DNA from: Rhizobium sp. CIAT894
Lineage (GTDB): Bacteria; Pseudomonadota; Alphaproteobacteria; Rhizobiales; Rhizobiaceae
Direction: 5' to 3'
DNA: 64,000 nucleotides
NCBI RefSeq assembly: GCF_000172795.2
Contig: NZ_CP020947.1
Coordinates: forward strand, 2,917,001-2,981,000
The position numbers and the translations under genes were made by a program. This document shows positions 9,326-19,992 of the stretch, in pieces; position 1 is the first letter of the stretch; each line of letters starts with the position of its first letter. The notes under the pieces were generated by a model, which saw only the letters and a list, made by a program, of their open reading frames with translations, was not told the origin of the DNA and made no database searches.

Positions 9326-10480
9326 TTACTCCGCCGGCATGCCGTGCGGGACGCGGAAGAGGCTCCGGTCCTGCGCACGTTTTTCCGGCCGATGGCGCGT
9401 CAACGCCAGAATGAAGCCTGCGGTGACGCAGATCGCCACCATCGACGAGCCGCCGTAGGAAATCAGCGGCAGCGTCATGCCCTTCGCCGGCAGCAGTTCG
9501 AGATTGACGCCGACATTGATGATCGACTGGATGCCCATCTGCAGCACCAGGCCGGCGACGGCGAAGCGGTTGAAATCGTTGCGCTCGCGATAGGCATGCG
9601 AGAGGCCGCGCAGCACCAGCACGGAAAACAGCGCGACGAGCGCCATGCAGAAGACGATGCCGAACTCCTCGGCCGCGACCGAGAAGATGAAGTCGGTATG
9701 CGCATCCGGGATGATGCGCTTGACGATGCCTTCGCCGGGTCCCTGGCCAAACCAGCTGCCGCGAATGATTGCCTCGCGCGCAGTGTCGATCTGGAACGTG
9801 TCGCCTTCGCCGGTCATGAACTTGTCTATTCGCAGCGCCACGTGCGGGAAGACGTAATAGGCAGTGACCAGGCCGCCGGCCCCGCCGACGCCGAGCAGCA
9901 TGATCCAGATCCACGGCATGCCGGCCATGAAGAACATCCCGCCCCAGACGGCCGTCGTCAGGATGGTCTGACCAAGGTCCGGCTGCGCGACGAGAAGAGC
10001 GGCGACGATGCCAAAGAGGATGATGGCGAAGAGATTGCCGGGGATTTCAGGCTGGCGCGCATGTTCGGCAAACAGCCAGGCGCAGACCACGACGAAGGCG
10101 GGCTTCATGAACTCCGAAGGCTGGATGGAGAGGCCGGCGATCCAGATCCAGCGCCTGCCGCCCTTGACCTCCTGCCCGACGAACAGCACCAGCACCATCA
10201 TGGCAAGCGAGATGATCAAAAGCAGGATTGCGGTTCGCCGCACCTGGCGCGGCGTCAGGAACGACAGCCCGAGCATGACGCCGATCGAGGGGATCATGAA
10301 GGCGGCGTGGCGCTTGACGAAGTGGAAGGGCTCGAGCCCGATGCGCTCGGCAACGGCAGGAGATGCCGCGAAGGACAGCATGAAGCCGATGCCCATCAGG
10401 AAGATGAACATCGCCAGGAAGAAGCGGTCGATGGTCCAGAACCAATCGGCCAGAGGCCCACGTTCCGCGCGGCTTACCAT
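9326..10480 (-). CDS. ftsW: SEDS-family peptidoglycan polymerase FtsW
   Basis: Polytopic inner-membrane glycosyltransferase of the SEDS family that polymerises septal glycan with FtsI. The protein has 384 residues and about ten hydrophobic helices. Diagnostic segments include KGGRRWIWIAGLSIQPSEFMK (the catalytic-Asp/QPSE region of the family), DLGQTILTT, and the C-terminal PLISYGGSSM. It begins 1 base after the murD stop and is followed by murG after 6 bases. Position within dcw, rather than sequence alone, separates it from RodA. Confidence 0.96.
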   Translation of the reverse strand: MVSRAERGPLADWFWTIDRFFLAMFIFLMGIGFMLSFAASPAVAERIGLEPFHFVKRHAAFMIPSIGVMLGLSFLTPRQVRRTAILLLIISLAMMVLVLFVGQEVKGGRRWIWIAGLSIQPSEFMKPAFVVVCAWLFAEHARQPEIPGNLFAIILFGIVAALLVAQPDLGQTILTTAVWGGMFFMAGMPWIWIMLLGVGGAGGLVTAYYVFPHVALRIDKFMTGEGDTFQIDTAREAIIRGSWFGQGPGEGIVKRIIPDAHTDFIFSVAAEEFGIVFCMALVALFSVLVLRGLSHAYRERNDFNRFAVAGLVLQMGIQSIINVGVNLELLPAKGMTLPLISYGGSSMVAICVTAGFILALTRHRPEKRAQDRSLFRVPHGMPAE

Positions 10481-10481
10481 G

Positions 10482-11900
10482 TCATTTCTCTCCTGTTGCC
10501 GGACCGATCAGCATCGTCATTCCGTCAAGTGCCGCCACGTGGCCGACGAAGGCATCGCCCCTGACTTCGAAGTTCTTATACTGGTCGAAGCTTGCGCAAG
10601 CCGGGGATAACATCACCGCCGAAGAGCCGCTCTCGTCGCGCTCCGCATCGGCTGCCGCGTGCGCGACCGCCCGCTCCAGTGTGCCGGAGATCTCGTACGG
10701 CACGGCCTCGCCGAGAGTGGCTGCAAATTCCGCCGCCGCCTCACCGATCAGATAGGCCTTGGCGATATGGGGGAAATAGGGCGCGAGCGTCGTGATGCCG
10801 CCTGATTTCGGCAGACCACCGGCAATCCAGTAGATGCGATCATAGCTCGAAAGCGCGGGTGCTGCCGCATCGGCATTCGTCGCCTTGGAATCGTTGACGA
10901 AGACGACGCGGCCGCGTTTACCCACAGGCTGCATGCGGTGCTTGAGGCCGGGAAACGAGGCAAGGCCTGCGCGAATGTCGTCGGCGGAAACGCCGACCGC
11001 AAGGCAGGCGGCAACCGCGGCGGCCGCGTTCTGCGCATTGTGGCTGCCGCGCAGCGTCTGGATACCGTCGAGATCGGCGAAAGGCAGCATGGCGCCGCCG
11101 CCGGCCTGAACGAGCTTGCTGCCCTCGGCATAAATGCCCGATGCCACCACGTTGCGGCGCGAGATGCGCACCACCTTGACGCCTGCCCGCTCGACGCGGT
11201 CGGCGATCAGCGCCGAATGACTGTCGTCGATGCCGACGATCGCGGTATCGCTGCCGGCGACCAGCCGCTCCTTGACGTCGGCATAATGCTGCATCGTGCC
11301 GTGACGGTCGAGATGATCGGGCGTCAGATTGAGCAGGATGCCGGCAGAGGGGTCCAGCGTCGGCGCCAGGTCGATCTGGTAGGAGGAGCACTCGACAACG
11401 TAGTAACGCTCGGCCTTCGGCGGATCGAGCGTCAGAACCGCGGTGCCGATATTGCCGCCGAGCTGCGTATCATAGCCCGCGGATTTCAGGATATGGGCGA
11501 TCAGCGCCGTCGTCGTCGACTTGCCGTTGGTGCCGGTGATGGCGATGAAGGGGCAATCCGGCGCATGGGCGCGGCGCTCGCGCACGAAGAGTTCGACGTC
11601 GCCGACAATATCGACGCCGGCGGCGCGCGCAAGATCGACGGTCCAGTGCGGCTTCGGATGAGTGAGCGGCACGCCGGGCGACAGCACGAACAGTGCCTGC
11701 TGGCTCCAGTCGATCGTATGAAGGTCTTCGGTCCTGATACCCTCAGCCGCAGCCTTGGCGACGCTGTCAGGATTATCGTCCCAGGCGGTCACATCGGCGC
11801 CGCCCGCAATCAGCGCGCGGGCAGTGGCAAAACCGGAGCCGCCGAGCCCGAAGAGCGCGACCTTCCTGTCCCTGAGCGTCGTGACCGGGATCATTGCCAC
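10482..11900 (-). CDS. murD: UDP-N-acetylmuramoylalanine--D-glutamate ligase
   Basis: Cytoplasmic Mur ligase adding D-Glu to UDP-MurNAc-L-Ala. The protein has 472 residues. The [14 protein letters not shown] nucleotide-sugar site lies near residue 17, the P-loop GTNGKSTTT at 123-131, then [11 protein letters not shown] and the C-terminal [12 protein letters not shown] block typical of MurD. The first ATG gives MAMIPV; a second ATG six bases on is an equally good start. It is separated by 1 base from both mraY and ftsW, as expected in a tightly packed operon. Confidence 0.97.
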   Translation of the reverse strand: MAMIPVTTLRDRKVALFGLGGSGFATARALIAGGADVTAWDDNPDSVAKAAAEGIRTEDLHTIDWSQQALFVLSPGVPLTHPKPHWTVDLARAAGVDIVGDVELFVRERRAHAPDCPFIAITGTNGKSTTTALIAHILKSAGYDTQLGGNIGTAVLTLDPPKAERYYVVECSSYQIDLAPTLDPSAGILLNLTPDHLDRHGTMQHYADVKERLVAGSDTAIVGIDDSHSALIADRVERAGVKVVRISRRNVVASGIYAEGSKLVQAGGGAMLPFADLDGIQTLRGSHNAQNAAAAVAACLAVGVSADDIRAGLASFPGLKHRMQPVGKRGRVVFVNDSKATNADAAAPALSSYDRIYWIAGGLPKSGGITTLAPYFPHIAKAYLIGEAAAEFAATLGEAVPYEISGTLERAVAHAAADAERDESGSSAVMLSPACASFDQYKNFEVRGDAFVGHVAALDGMTMLIGPATGEK

Positions 11901-11901
11901 C

Positions 11902-13002
11902 TCACCGCAGCTTCAGCGTCGACAGGCCGAGCATGGCAAGGCCGACCGCGATGATCCAGAAGCGGATCACCACCTGGCTCTCGGTCCAGCCCTTCTTCTC
12001 GAAGTGATGATGGATCGGCGCCATCAGGAAGACGCGCCGGCCGGTCATCTTGAAGAAGCCGACCTGGATGATGACCGAGAGCGTCTCCATGACGAAGAGG
12101 CCGCCGATGATCGCCATGACGATCTCGTGCTTGGTGGCGACGGCGACGGTGCCGATCGTGCCGCCGAGTGCGAGCGAACCGGTGTCACCCATGAAGATGG
12201 CCGCCGGCGGCGCGTTGAACCAGAGAAAGCCGAGGCCGGCGCCGATGACGGCGCCGAGCACCACGGCAAGCTCGCCGGTGCCGGGCACGAAATTGATCTG
12301 CAGATAGTTCGCAAACACCACGTTGCCGGCGAGATAGGCGATGACGCCGAAGGAGGCGGCGGCGATCATGACAGGCACGATGGCAAGCCCGTCGAGGCCG
12401 TCCGTCAGGTTGACGGCATTACCGGCGCCGACGATGACGAAGCCGCCGAAGACGACGAACATGATGCCGAGATTGATCAGGAAGTCCTTGAAGAAGGGAA
12501 AGGCAATCGAGGAACCGAAGGTCGAGCCGGCAGTCCCCGAGGCAAGGGCGGTGCGCATCATGAAGTAGACGGCGATGCCGGCGATCACGAATTCGATGCC
12601 GAGGCGCGCCTTGCCGGAGAAGCCCTTGTGGCTCTGCTTGGTCACCTTGAGATAATCGTCATAGAAGCCGATCGCACCGAAGCCGAGCGTCACCAGCAGC
12701 GTGGCGACGACATAGACGTTGGAAAGATCGGCCCAGAGCAGCGACGCGCCGACGATGCCGGCAAGGATCATCAGCCCGCCCATGGTCGGCGTGCCGGCCT
12801 TCTTGAAATGCGTCTGCGGTCCGTCGGCGCGGATTGGCTGGCCTTTGCCCTGGCGGATGCGCAGCGAATTGATGATCGTCGGCCCGAACAGGAAAACGAT
12901 CAGCGCTGAGGTGAAAAGAGCGGCCCCTGTGCGGAAGGTAATATATCTGAACAGGTTCAGAAATTTGAAATATTCCGACAGTTCGACAAGCCAGATCAGC
13001 AT
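11902..13002 (-). CDS. mraY: Phospho-N-acetylmuramoyl-pentapeptide transferase MraY
   Basis: Ten-helix inner-membrane enzyme that transfers phospho-MurNAc-pentapeptide to undecaprenyl phosphate, giving lipid I. The protein has 366 residues. The Mg-binding aspartates of FYDDYLK are at 115-116, followed by [25 protein letters not shown] and the [11 protein letters not shown] histidine motif, all hallmarks of MraY. It lies between murF (22 bases upstream) and murD (1 base downstream). Confidence 0.98.
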   Translation of the reverse strand: MLIWLVELSEYFKFLNLFRYITFRTGAALFTSALIVFLFGPTIINSLRIRQGKGQPIRADGPQTHFKKAGTPTMGGLMILAGIVGASLLWADLSNVYVVATLLVTLGFGAIGFYDDYLKVTKQSHKGFSGKARLGIEFVIAGIAVYFMMRTALASGTAGSTFGSSIAFPFFKDFLINLGIMFVVFGGFVIVGAGNAVNLTDGLDGLAIVPVMIAAASFGVIAYLAGNVVFANYLQINFVPGTGELAVVLGAVIGAGLGFLWFNAPPAAIFMGDTGSLALGGTIGTVAVATKHEIVMAIIGGLFVMETLSVIIQVGFFKMTGRRVFLMAPIHHHFEKKGWTESQVVIRFWIIAVGLAMLGLSTLKLR

Positions 13003-13024
13003 TCAGGGCCCCTTGTTTACCCGA

Positions 13025-14458
13025 TCAAAGTTCGCGTTGCGTGTCGGAAAATGGTGGGAACTTGTCAAGGAGCGCGGCGACGATCTTGCCGAAACCGATG
13101 CCCAGAGACGATTTCACCATGAACACGTCGCCTGGTACGACCGAGTCCAGTACATAATCCGTCAATTCGCTGGTGTTCTCGCGATATTCGACATGGACGC
13201 TTTCCGGCAGTGATTCCTTGAGCGCAGCCATCTCCGCTCCGGCGAGCCAGACATGTTCGATGCCGGCCGCAAGCAGCGGCACGGCGAGATCGCTATGAAC
13301 CTTCTGCGCATACTCGCCCATCTCCAGCATGTCGCCGAGCACGGCGATACGGCGTCCGCGGCCGGTCGGCTCGGAGGCCGCCAGCAATGCGATCGCCGCG
13401 CGCATCGAAGCCGGATTGGCGTTGTAGCTCTCGTCGATCAGCGTGAAGCTGCCGTTGCCGATCGAAAGCCGATGGCGCTTGCCCCTGCCCTTTTCCGGCT
13501 TCAGCGTCGCAAGCGCTTCGATCGCCTTTTCCATGTCGGCGCCGACGATCCTGACGACGCCGAGTGCGGCGAGCGCATTCTCGGCGATATGGCGGCCGGG
13601 CGCGCCGATCGCGACTTCAAGCGTCTCGCCGCCGATCGTCAGCCACAACGTCGAATTCTCGTCCGAGCCGTTGAATTCCGCCAGCCGGAATTCGGCCTTG
13701 GCATGCTGGCCGAACGAATGGATACGCTCGATGCCGAGCGACTGCGCCGTGCGGTCGAGAAAATTGAACTGGTCGTTGTCGCGGTTGAGCACCACATGGC
13801 CGCCGGGTTCCAGCCCCTCGAAAATCTCCGCCTTAGCGGCCGCGATCTCCTTGATACTCTTGAAATTACCGAGATGCGCCGGCGCGATCGTCGTGATGAC
13901 GGCGACATCGGGACGGATCATCGCCACCAGCGGCCGGATCTCGCCGGGATGGTTCATGCCGACTTCGAAGACGCCGTAATCCGTATCGTCAGGCATGCGT
14001 GCCAGCGTCAGCGGCACCCCCCAATGGTTGTTGAAGGAGGCGACGGAGGCATGCACCTTGCCCGACGGCGACAGCACATGCCGCAGCATTTCCTTGGTGG
14101 TCGTCTTTCCAACGGAACCCGTGACCGCAATGATCCGAGCCCGCGAGCGCTCGCGCGAGGCAAGGCCGAGCCGGCCGAGCGCGGAGAGCACGTCTTCGAC
14201 GACGATCATCGGCACCGTCAGGCGGCCCATGGCGGGAAGCCTCGCCTCGCTGACGACGAGCAGTGCGGCGCCGTTCGCCACCGCCATCGATGCGTAATCA
14301 TGACCGTCGACACGGTCGCCCTTGATCGCGAAGAAGGCCTCGCCTGGAGCAATCGAACGGCTGTCGATGGAAATGCCGGTGATGCCTTCGGGCAGAGTGC
14401 CGAAGGGGCGCCCCGCCATCGCCGCGATCATGTCTTCGGTCGTCCAGAGCCAGCTCAA
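13025..14458 (-). CDS. murF: UDP-MurNAc-tripeptide--D-Ala-D-Ala ligase
   Basis: Mur ligase that adds the D-Ala-D-Ala made by DdlB, completing the pentapeptide precursor. The protein has 477 residues. The N-terminal substrate domain includes [16 protein letters not shown], the P-loop is [10 protein letters not shown] at 114-123, followed by [12 protein letters not shown] and the C-terminal [11 protein letters not shown] signature that distinguishes MurF from other Mur ligases. The start overlaps the murE stop by four bases; mraY follows after 22 bases. Confidence 0.97.
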   Translation of the reverse strand: MSWLWTTEDMIAAMAGRPFGTLPEGITGISIDSRSIAPGEAFFAIKGDRVDGHDYASMAVANGAALLVVSEARLPAMGRLTVPMIVVEDVLSALGRLGLASRERSRARIIAVTGSVGKTTTKEMLRHVLSPSGKVHASVASFNNHWGVPLTLARMPDDTDYGVFEVGMNHPGEIRPLVAMIRPDVAVITTIAPAHLGNFKSIKEIAAAKAEIFEGLEPGGHVVLNRDNDQFNFLDRTAQSLGIERIHSFGQHAKAEFRLAEFNGSDENSTLWLTIGGETLEVAIGAPGRHIAENALAALGVVRIVGADMEKAIEALATLKPEKGRGKRHRLSIGNGSFTLIDESYNANPASMRAAIALLAASEPTGRGRRIAVLGDMLEMGEYAQKVHSDLAVPLLAAGIEHVWLAGAEMAALKESLPESVHVEYRENTSELTDYVLDSVVPGDVFMVKSSLGIGFGKIVAALLDKFPPFSDTQREL

Positions 14459-15912
14459 GATTTCAGTTCCTCCAAGGCCTTGCGCACCTCCGCATGATCG
14501 GAGAACGGCAGTGTGACGCTGCCGATCGTCTGTCCTTCCTCATGCCCCTTGCCGGCGACGATCAGCGTATCGCCTGATTTCAGCATGCCGACCGCCTCGC
14601 GGATCGCCGCAGCGCGATCGCCGATCTCGGAGGCGCAGCCTGCCGCCGCCATGATCTCCGCCCGGATCGAAGCCGGCTCCTCCGAACGCGGATTGTCGTC
14701 GGTGACGATGACGACATCGGCAAGGCGGCAGGCGATTTCGCCCATGATCGGCCGCTTGCCGCGGTCGCGGTCGCCGCCGCAGCCGAAGACAACGACGACG
14801 CGGCCTGTCGTGAATGGCCTGACCGAGCTCAGCACGTTTTCCAGCGCATCCGGCTTATGGGCGTAATCGACATAGGCGAGCGCGCCGTCCTTGGTGTGGC
14901 CGACGAGTTCGAGACGGCCGGACGCGCCGATGAGTTTCTCGAGCGCGGCCATCGCGACCTTCGGCTCGATGCCGGTCGACATCGCAAGACCCGCCGCGAC
15001 AAGCGCGTTGGCAACCTGGAAATCACCGGCCAGCGGGATATCCACCTCGAAAATCTCTCCGCCGATATGGATCTCGGCCGTCTGCTTGTGGCGAAAATGC
15101 TCGACGCGCTTCAGCGTGAGATAATCGCCTTTGCGTCCGACGGTGCGCACGTCGTGACCGGCATCGGCTGCCGCCTTGATCGCCTCAGCCGACCAGGGAT
15201 CGTCGGCAAAGATCACCGCCGGCGAGCCCTTCGGCAGCAGCTGGAAAAGCCGCATCTTGGCGGCCATATAGTCCTCGATCGTGGGATGATAATCCATGTG
15301 GTCGCGGCCGAGATTGGTGAAGGCGGCCGCCGCCAGCCTCACGCCGTCGAGCCGGCACTGGTCGAGACCGTGGCTGGAAGCCTCCATCGAGGCATGGGTA
15401 ACGCCTTCGTCGGCAAGTTCTGCAAGCAGCTTGTGAAGCGACACCGGATCGGGCGTCGTCAGCGAGCCATATTCGTTGCGTGTCGGCGAAACCACGCCCG
15501 TCGTGCCGATCATCGCGGCCGCATGGCCCGCATGCGCCCAGATCTGCCTGACGAAGGAGGCGACGGAGGTTTTTCCCGCCGTGCCGGTAACGGCAACCAT
15601 GATCTCGGGCTGCCTGCTATGGAAGCGCGAAGCGGCGATCGACAGGAAACGGCGCGGCTCTTTAACCACGAGCACCGGAATGGAGGCATCGATGGCTTGG
15701 GAGGCAATCGCCACCGCAGCACCACGGCTGGCGGCGTCCGCGATGAAGCCCGCGCCATCAGCCTTGGTGCCGGCGACTGCGACGAAGACATTGCCCCGCT
15801 CCACCTTGCGGCTGTCCGACGACAGGCCTGAAATATCAAGCAAGCCTGCGGGGCCTTCGAGCTGTGCTTCAAGTTCCGGAAAATGCTTTCCGGCCAGGTC
15901 TCGCAATTTCAT
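14455..15912 (-). CDS. murE: UDP-MurNAc-L-Ala-D-Glu--meso-diaminopimelate ligase
   Basis: Mur ligase that adds the third stem-peptide residue. From the ATG at 15912 the product is 485 residues beginning MKLRDLAG. The 20 residues available upstream do not resemble the family, so that extension (to 15972) is rejected. The P-loop reads GTAGKTS (110-116), with Ala where most MurE have Asn. The DDNPRSE motif, whose Asn/Arg contact meso-diaminopimelate, marks this as the DAP-adding form of Gram-negatives. EASSHGLDQ and GRDHMDYH are also present. It overlaps murF by four bases and lies 66 bases after ftsI. Confidence 0.96.
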   Translation of the reverse strand: MKLRDLAGKHFPELEAQLEGPAGLLDISGLSSDSRKVERGNVFVAVAGTKADGAGFIADAASRGAAVAIASQAIDASIPVLVVKEPRRFLSIAASRFHSRQPEIMVAVTGTAGKTSVASFVRQIWAHAGHAAAMIGTTGVVSPTRNEYGSLTTPDPVSLHKLLAELADEGVTHASMEASSHGLDQCRLDGVRLAAAAFTNLGRDHMDYHPTIEDYMAAKMRLFQLLPKGSPAVIFADDPWSAEAIKAAADAGHDVRTVGRKGDYLTLKRVEHFRHKQTAEIHIGGEIFEVDIPLAGDFQVANALVAAGLAMSTGIEPKVAMAALEKLIGASGRLELVGHTKDGALAYVDYAHKPDALENVLSSVRPFTTGRVVVVFGCGGDRDRGKRPIMGEIACRLADVVIVTDDNPRSEEPASIRAEIMAAAGCASEIGDRAAAIREAVGMLKSGDTLIVAGKGHEEGQTIGSVTLPFSDHAEVRKALEELKS

Positions 15913-15978
15913 CGAATGCACTTTTCTCTGTTGAAGCCGGTTCACCCCTCGCGAATCGGTGTCGCTATTCATTCACAC

Positions 15979-17736
15979 TCAATAAGACACCAGCAAGGCC
16001 GATCCCCCTTCCCCGAATTTCGGCTCAATGCCGAGAATGGGGGCCGCGCGGCGGATGATCTCACGGGCGATCGGGCCGGCGGTGCCGGCGGAGATCGTTC
16101 CGCCATATTGCTTTTCGCCGGTCTTCGGCTCATCGCAGAAGGTGATCACGGCATATTTGGGATCGTTGATGGGGAATGCGGCAATGAAGGAGTTGAAGTT
16201 CAGCGTCGCCGAATAACGTCCGTTCACCACCTTGTCGGCCGTCCCTGTCTTGCTGCCGACGGCAAAGCCCGGCACGCGGGCGACGCGGCCCGATCCCTTG
16301 TATCCGTTGAAGTCAAGCAGATAGCGGATCTCGTCGCTGGTCGTCTTCTTGATCACCTGCGTCGCGATCTCATCGGCCTGTTCGCGCGTACGCGGCAGGA
16401 ATGTCGGCTCGATCAGCTTGCCGCCGTTGACGAGAGCCGCGGCCGCCACCCCTGTCTGCAGCGCCGTCGTCGAGACACCGTGGCCGAAGGAAATCGTGAT
16501 CGAATTAATCTTCTTCCAGACGCGCGGCTGGCTCGGCATCTTCACCTCAGGCAGTTCGGTCTGCATCTTCGTCAACAGGCCGAACTTGGTCAGATAATCC
16601 TTCTGCGCGTCGATGCCGACGATGTCGATGACGCGCGCCGTGCCGATATTCGAAGAATACTGGAAAATCTCGGGAACGGTCAGCCAGCGGCGCTGGCCGT
16701 GAAAATCGTGGATGGTGAAGCCGCCGATATAGATCGATTTGCTGGCATCGAAACTGTCGGTCATCTTCACCTTGCCGGTGTCGAGCGCCATGGCCAGCGA
16801 AAAGGTCTTGAAAGTCGAGCCCATTTCGAAGGTACCGTTGGTCATCCGGTTGAGCCAACCGTCCTTGGCGCCTTGCTGCGGCTCGTTCGGATCGAAATCC
16901 GGCGCCGACGCCATCGCCAGCACTTCTCCCGTATGCACGTCGATAACAGCGGCACCAGCACCCTTGGACTGGAAGTTGTTGACGGCGTTGACGACCGCGT
17001 CGCGGACGATGTTCTGCACACGAAGGTCGATCGAAAGCCGCACCGGCTCGAGAGGCTGATCGCTGGTCATGCCGACCGAAGCCAGGTCGGCAAGTCCCTG
17101 GTCGTCGATATATTTCTCCATGCCGGCGACGCCACGGTTGTCGATATTGACGTAACCGAGGATATGCGCGGCAGTCGAGCCGCCCGGATAGAAGCGGCGC
17201 TTCTCCGGCCGGAAGCCGATGCCGGGAATGCCGAGCGCCAGGATCTGACTCTGCTGCTTCGGCGTCAGCTGCCGGCGCAGCCAGGCGAAATGCGAGGTCT
17301 TGACCGATAGCTTCTTATAGGTGTCCCTGACGTCGAGCTCGGGCAGAACAGTTGCGAGCTTCTCCACGGCCTCGTCGGCATCGACGATCTTGTTCGGCTC
17401 GGCAAACAGCGAGACGGTGCGGATATCGGTCGCCAGCACCTCGCCGTTGCGGTCGAGAATGTCGGGGCGCGAAGCCATCAGCCGGTCCGGGGGCAGGATG
17501 CTGGAGACGACCTCCTGATCCTTCATCGCATATTCGACGAGACGGCCACCGATGATGACGTAGACGCCCATGAAACCGAGGATCAGCAGGCCGACGCGGC
17601 TTTTTGCCTGTCCCGATTTCTTCTTGCGGGTTCCCTCGATCGCCACGCCGGCGGAAGGGCCGCCGAAACGATTATAAACGCCGGCAGAAAAATGCGCCTG
17701 GCTCTTCAAAACCATGATGCGGGAAAGAAACGACAT
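15979..17736 (-). CDS. ftsI: Septal D,D-transpeptidase FtsI (PBP3)
   Basis: Class B penicillin-binding protein that crosslinks septal peptidoglycan together with FtsW. The protein has 585 residues. A basic cytoplasmic N-terminus is followed by one membrane anchor (about 48-66), the pedestal domain from about residue 80, and the transpeptidase domain with the catalytic STFK (307-310), SSN (361-363) and KTG (496-498) motifs, all intact. The start shares one base with the ftsL stop. Confidence 0.97.
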   Translation of the reverse strand: MSFLSRIMVLKSQAHFSAGVYNRFGGPSAGVAIEGTRKKKSGQAKSRVGLLILGFMGVYVIIGGRLVEYAMKDQEVVSSILPPDRLMASRPDILDRNGEVLATDIRTVSLFAEPNKIVDADEAVEKLATVLPELDVRDTYKKLSVKTSHFAWLRRQLTPKQQSQILALGIPGIGFRPEKRRFYPGGSTAAHILGYVNIDNRGVAGMEKYIDDQGLADLASVGMTSDQPLEPVRLSIDLRVQNIVRDAVVNAVNNFQSKGAGAAVIDVHTGEVLAMASAPDFDPNEPQQGAKDGWLNRMTNGTFEMGSTFKTFSLAMALDTGKVKMTDSFDASKSIYIGGFTIHDFHGQRRWLTVPEIFQYSSNIGTARVIDIVGIDAQKDYLTKFGLLTKMQTELPEVKMPSQPRVWKKINSITISFGHGVSTTALQTGVAAAALVNGGKLIEPTFLPRTREQADEIATQVIKKTTSDEIRYLLDFNGYKGSGRVARVPGFAVGSKTGTADKVVNGRYSATLNFNSFIAAFPINDPKYAVITFCDEPKTGEKQYGGTISAGTAGPIAREIIRRAAPILGIEPKFGEGGSALLVSY

Positions 17737-18302
17737 TATTCCACCGACCCCGTTTCGATCTCGTCTGCGTCTGCGTCATCCTCCGCCCCGCCGTCGGGCG
17801 CCACTGCGCCGTGCGGTTCCACTGCGCCGCGAGACGCAGGCGTCGGAACGGGCTGCGCCTTGGAGGCACCGGCCGCGCCCTTGGCGCTGACTACGGTCGC
17901 GCCCTTGGCGCTGGCTACGGTCGCGTCTTTGGCGCTGGCCACGGTCGCGCCCTTGGCACCGGTTGCGGTCGTGCCGCCGGCCTTAGCCTCCGTTACATCA
18001 GGCACGGGAACCTCGGATTTCAGCATCGGCAATTCCTTGGCATGCACGAGCGCCGTCGAATCCGTCGGCTGCAGCTGCAACTCGTCGCTATAGGCGTTGA
18101 CCAGCCGCTCCAGACGGTTCGGCTGCGATTGCAGCGCCCAGTCGGCCTTGAGAAGGTCGATCGTATCCTCCTCGAGCTTGATCTCGGCTTCGAGGCGATG
18201 AACCTCCTCAAGCTTCAATTCGGCGCGATGCTTGATCGTATAGGTGACGGCGGCTGTGGCCGTCATAACGCCGATGAGCACGAGATCGAACGTTTTCAGC
18301 AT
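17736..18302 (-). CDS. ftsL: Cell division protein FtsL with repeat-bearing C-terminal tail
   Basis: Small bitopic divisome protein of the FtsQLB complex. From the ATG at 18302 the product is 188 residues: one membrane helix (about 6-23), then a heptad-rich coiled coil (about 28-75) containing LEAEIKLEEDTIDLLKADW and NRLERLV. The C-terminal half departs from the usual FtsL. It is an Ala/Gly/Thr/Lys-rich tail with four tandem 8-residue units (about TVASAKGA) and an acidic end. The open frame extends to 18497 but that part is out-of-frame rsmH sequence. Synteny between rsmH (1-base gap) and ftsI supports the call; sequence conservation of FtsL is always low. Confidence 0.85.
   Translation of the reverse strand: MLKTFDLVLIGVMTATAAVTYTIKHRAELKLEEVHRLEAEIKLEEDTIDLLKADWALQSQPNRLERLVNAYSDELQLQPTDSTALVHAKELPMLKSEVPVPDVTEAKAGGTTATGAKGATVASAKDATVASAKGATVVSAKGAAGASKAQPVPTPASRGAVEPHGAVAPDGGAEDDADADEIETGSVE
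17875..17970 (-). repeat. Four tandem 24-bp repeats inside ftsL
   Basis: Units at 17875-17898, 17899-17922, 17923-17946 and 17947-17970 differ by only a few bases; the first two differ at one position. They encode an 8-residue repeat rich in Thr/Val/Ala/Ser/Lys/Gly in the periplasmic tail of FtsL. The unit is a multiple of three, so copy number could vary without breaking the frame. Confidence 0.9.
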
Positions 18303-18303
18303 A

Positions 18304-19329
18304 TCAACCTCCAAGCTTTCCGAGACTGGCGAGATTGGGAAACCCGAAGAGCGACATATCCGCAGCCTCGGCAGCGGCATCCGTCCGCAGACCGGCGCGG
18401 AGCTTCGCGGAGCGGGCACGCGGATTGATCTGCGCCTCCGCCTCGCTTGCCGAAACCATCGGCTTGCCGACCGCGGCAAAAGTTGCCGCCCGCTCATGCG
18501 CGACCGGCAGATGCCGCGATCCCGAGGCCTTGCCGGCGCGGTCGGAGAAGAATTTCTTGACGATGCGGTCTTCCAGCGAATGAAAGGTGACGACGACGAG
18601 CCGACCGCCCGGCTTCAGCGCCGCTTCCGCCGCAAACAGCGCCTGGGCCAGTTCGCCGAGCTCATCATTGACGAAAATGCGCAAGGCCTGGAAGACACGC
18701 GTTGCCGGATGGATCTTGTCCTTCATCTTGCGCGGCGTGACGAGCTCGATGAGACCAGCAAGATCGCGCGTCGTTTCGAACGGCTTTTCCTCGCGACGCT
18801 TCTCGATCGCATGCGCGATGCGCGGCGACTGGCTCTCCTCGCCGAGAAAGTGAAAGATGCGGATGAGGTCAGCGACCTTGGCGCGATTGACGACATCGGC
18901 GGCCGAAACGCCTGTCGCCGACATGCGCATGTCGAGCGGCCCGTTCTTCTGGAAAGAGAAACCACGCTCGGCTTCGTCGATCTGCATGGAAGAAACGCCG
19001 ATATCGAGCACGACGCCGTCAAGCCCGCCTTGCGGCACATGATCGGCAAGATGCGAAAATTGTGAATGAACGAGCTTGAGACGGCCGCCATGGGCGGCGA
19101 CCATCGCCTGGCCAGCGGCAATGGCGCTCGGATCGCGGTCGAGCGCAATCACTTCGGCACCGGCCGCAAGAATGGCCGAACTGTAACCGCCCGCACCGAA
19201 TGTGCCATCAAGGATGAGCTTGCCGGGTGCAGGCGCCAGCGCCGAAAGCACCTCATCGAGAAGAACCGGAATGTGACGAACCGGTCCACCACCGGCGTCA
19301 GCTGAACCTCCGCCAGGATTCGCCACCAT
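18304..19329 (-). CDS. rsmH: 16S rRNA (cytosine-1402-N4)-methyltransferase RsmH (MraW)
   Basis: SAM-dependent methyltransferase modifying C1402 of 16S rRNA in the decoding centre. From the ATG at 19329 the product is 341 residues. It has [12 protein letters not shown] near the N-terminus, the SAM-binding [10 protein letters not shown] and ALDRDP, the [16 protein letters not shown] segment, and the C-terminal [16 protein letters not shown] signature. GAGGGAACGGA directly precedes the ATG. The frame stays open to 19968, but that extra part lies over mraZ in another frame and is not coding. It is 17 bases after mraZ and 1 base before ftsL. Confidence 0.96.
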   Translation of the reverse strand: MVANPGGGSADAGGGPVRHIPVLLDEVLSALAPAPGKLILDGTFGAGGYSSAILAAGAEVIALDRDPSAIAAGQAMVAAHGGRLKLVHSQFSHLADHVPQGGLDGVVLDIGVSSMQIDEAERGFSFQKNGPLDMRMSATGVSAADVVNRAKVADLIRIFHFLGEESQSPRIAHAIEKRREEKPFETTRDLAGLIELVTPRKMKDKIHPATRVFQALRIFVNDELGELAQALFAAEAALKPGGRLVVVTFHSLEDRIVKKFFSDRAGKASGSRHLPVAHERAATFAAVGKPMVSASEAEAQINPRARSAKLRAGLRTDAAAEAADMSLFGFPNLASLGKLGG

Positions 19330-19346
19330 TCCGTTCCCTCGCTCTT

Positions 19347-19784
19347 TCAGGAACGCTTGCCCGCCAGCTTGCGCTCCCCTCGTGCCTGCGCCTGCGCAGC
19401 CACAAAAGCCTGCGGCTGCCAAAGCTGAAAATGATCCGCCCGACCGACGAAGGTCACTTCGTCCGAGATGCCGGTGAAGCCGCGAATGAAATCCGTGACC
19501 ATCAGCCGCCCCTCGGCGTCGAGCTTCATGAAGATCCCGCCCCCATGAATGAGAAGCGACATCTCGTTCGCGTCCGGCGAAAACGGATCCTCCGCAGCAA
19601 TCTGCCGCTCGAATCTTTCGAGAAGATCCGGACCGCCGACGCTGATCGCCGGAAACACAAAGTCCTGAAAGCAATAGAGCTCTTGAACATTGCGCTGCGC
19701 CAGCACGGAACGAAATGCCGAAGGCACGGAAACCCTGCCCTTGGCATCGATCCTGTTGGTCGCGTTCGAAAGGAAGCGGCTCAT
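19347..19784 (-). CDS. mraZ: Transcriptional regulator MraZ
   Basis: Double AbrB-like domain protein, a ring-forming DNA-binding repressor of the dcw operon in E. coli. The product is 145 residues from [17 protein letters not shown]. The first [13 protein letters not shown] repeat is near residues 13-25 and the second, [14 protein letters not shown], near 90-103. An in-frame ATG twelve bases upstream (19796) is preceded by CGGGAACGG and could be used instead, giving 149 residues. It heads the operon, and four TGGG boxes of the type bound by MraZ cover the promoter 175-210 bp upstream, supporting autoregulation. Confidence 0.94.
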   Translation of the reverse strand: MSRFLSNATNRIDAKGRVSVPSAFRSVLAQRNVQELYCFQDFVFPAISVGGPDLLERFERQIAAEDPFSPDANEMSLLIHGGGIFMKLDAEGRLMVTDFIRGFTGISDEVTFVGRADHFQLWQPQAFVAAQAQARGERKLAGKRS

Positions 19785-19958
19785 CACACGAAACATCCGT
19801 TCCCGTAGGGATCCGGACCAAAAGACGCCCGAAACTCCCGATATCAGGCACAGCTTCGCAAGCCGGATGAGTAAGAACCCTTCCGACGCTTCCGGAGAGG
19901 AAGGCGCCTTTGCTTTGCGATGAGTGGGCAGGTGATTGCCCCGGTGCAGTGCACATTT

Positions 19959-19992
19959 GGGATAGCATGGGACCATATGGGCGTCAATGGGA
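19959..19992 (-). promoter_or_regulatory. dcw promoter overlapped by four MraZ boxes
   Basis: TGGG occurs on the plus strand at 19959, 19969, 19979 and 19989, a strict 10-bp period. This is the known MraZ operator pattern (TGGGN repeats separated by 5 bases). On the minus strand the same stretch contains TTGACG (19988-19983), 17 bases, then TATCCC (19965-19960), a plausible sigma-70 pair with a weak -10, firing toward mraZ. Repeats lying over -35 to -10 fit repression. The predicted leader is about 150-170 bases. The repeats are seen; binding is inferred. Confidence 0.75.

Noticed and set aside
18304..19968. A 554-codon frame running from rsmH back across mraZ
   Set aside because: The part beyond 19329 reads mraZ in another frame and has no family resemblance; RsmH homology begins at the ATG at 19329, which has its own ribosome-binding site.
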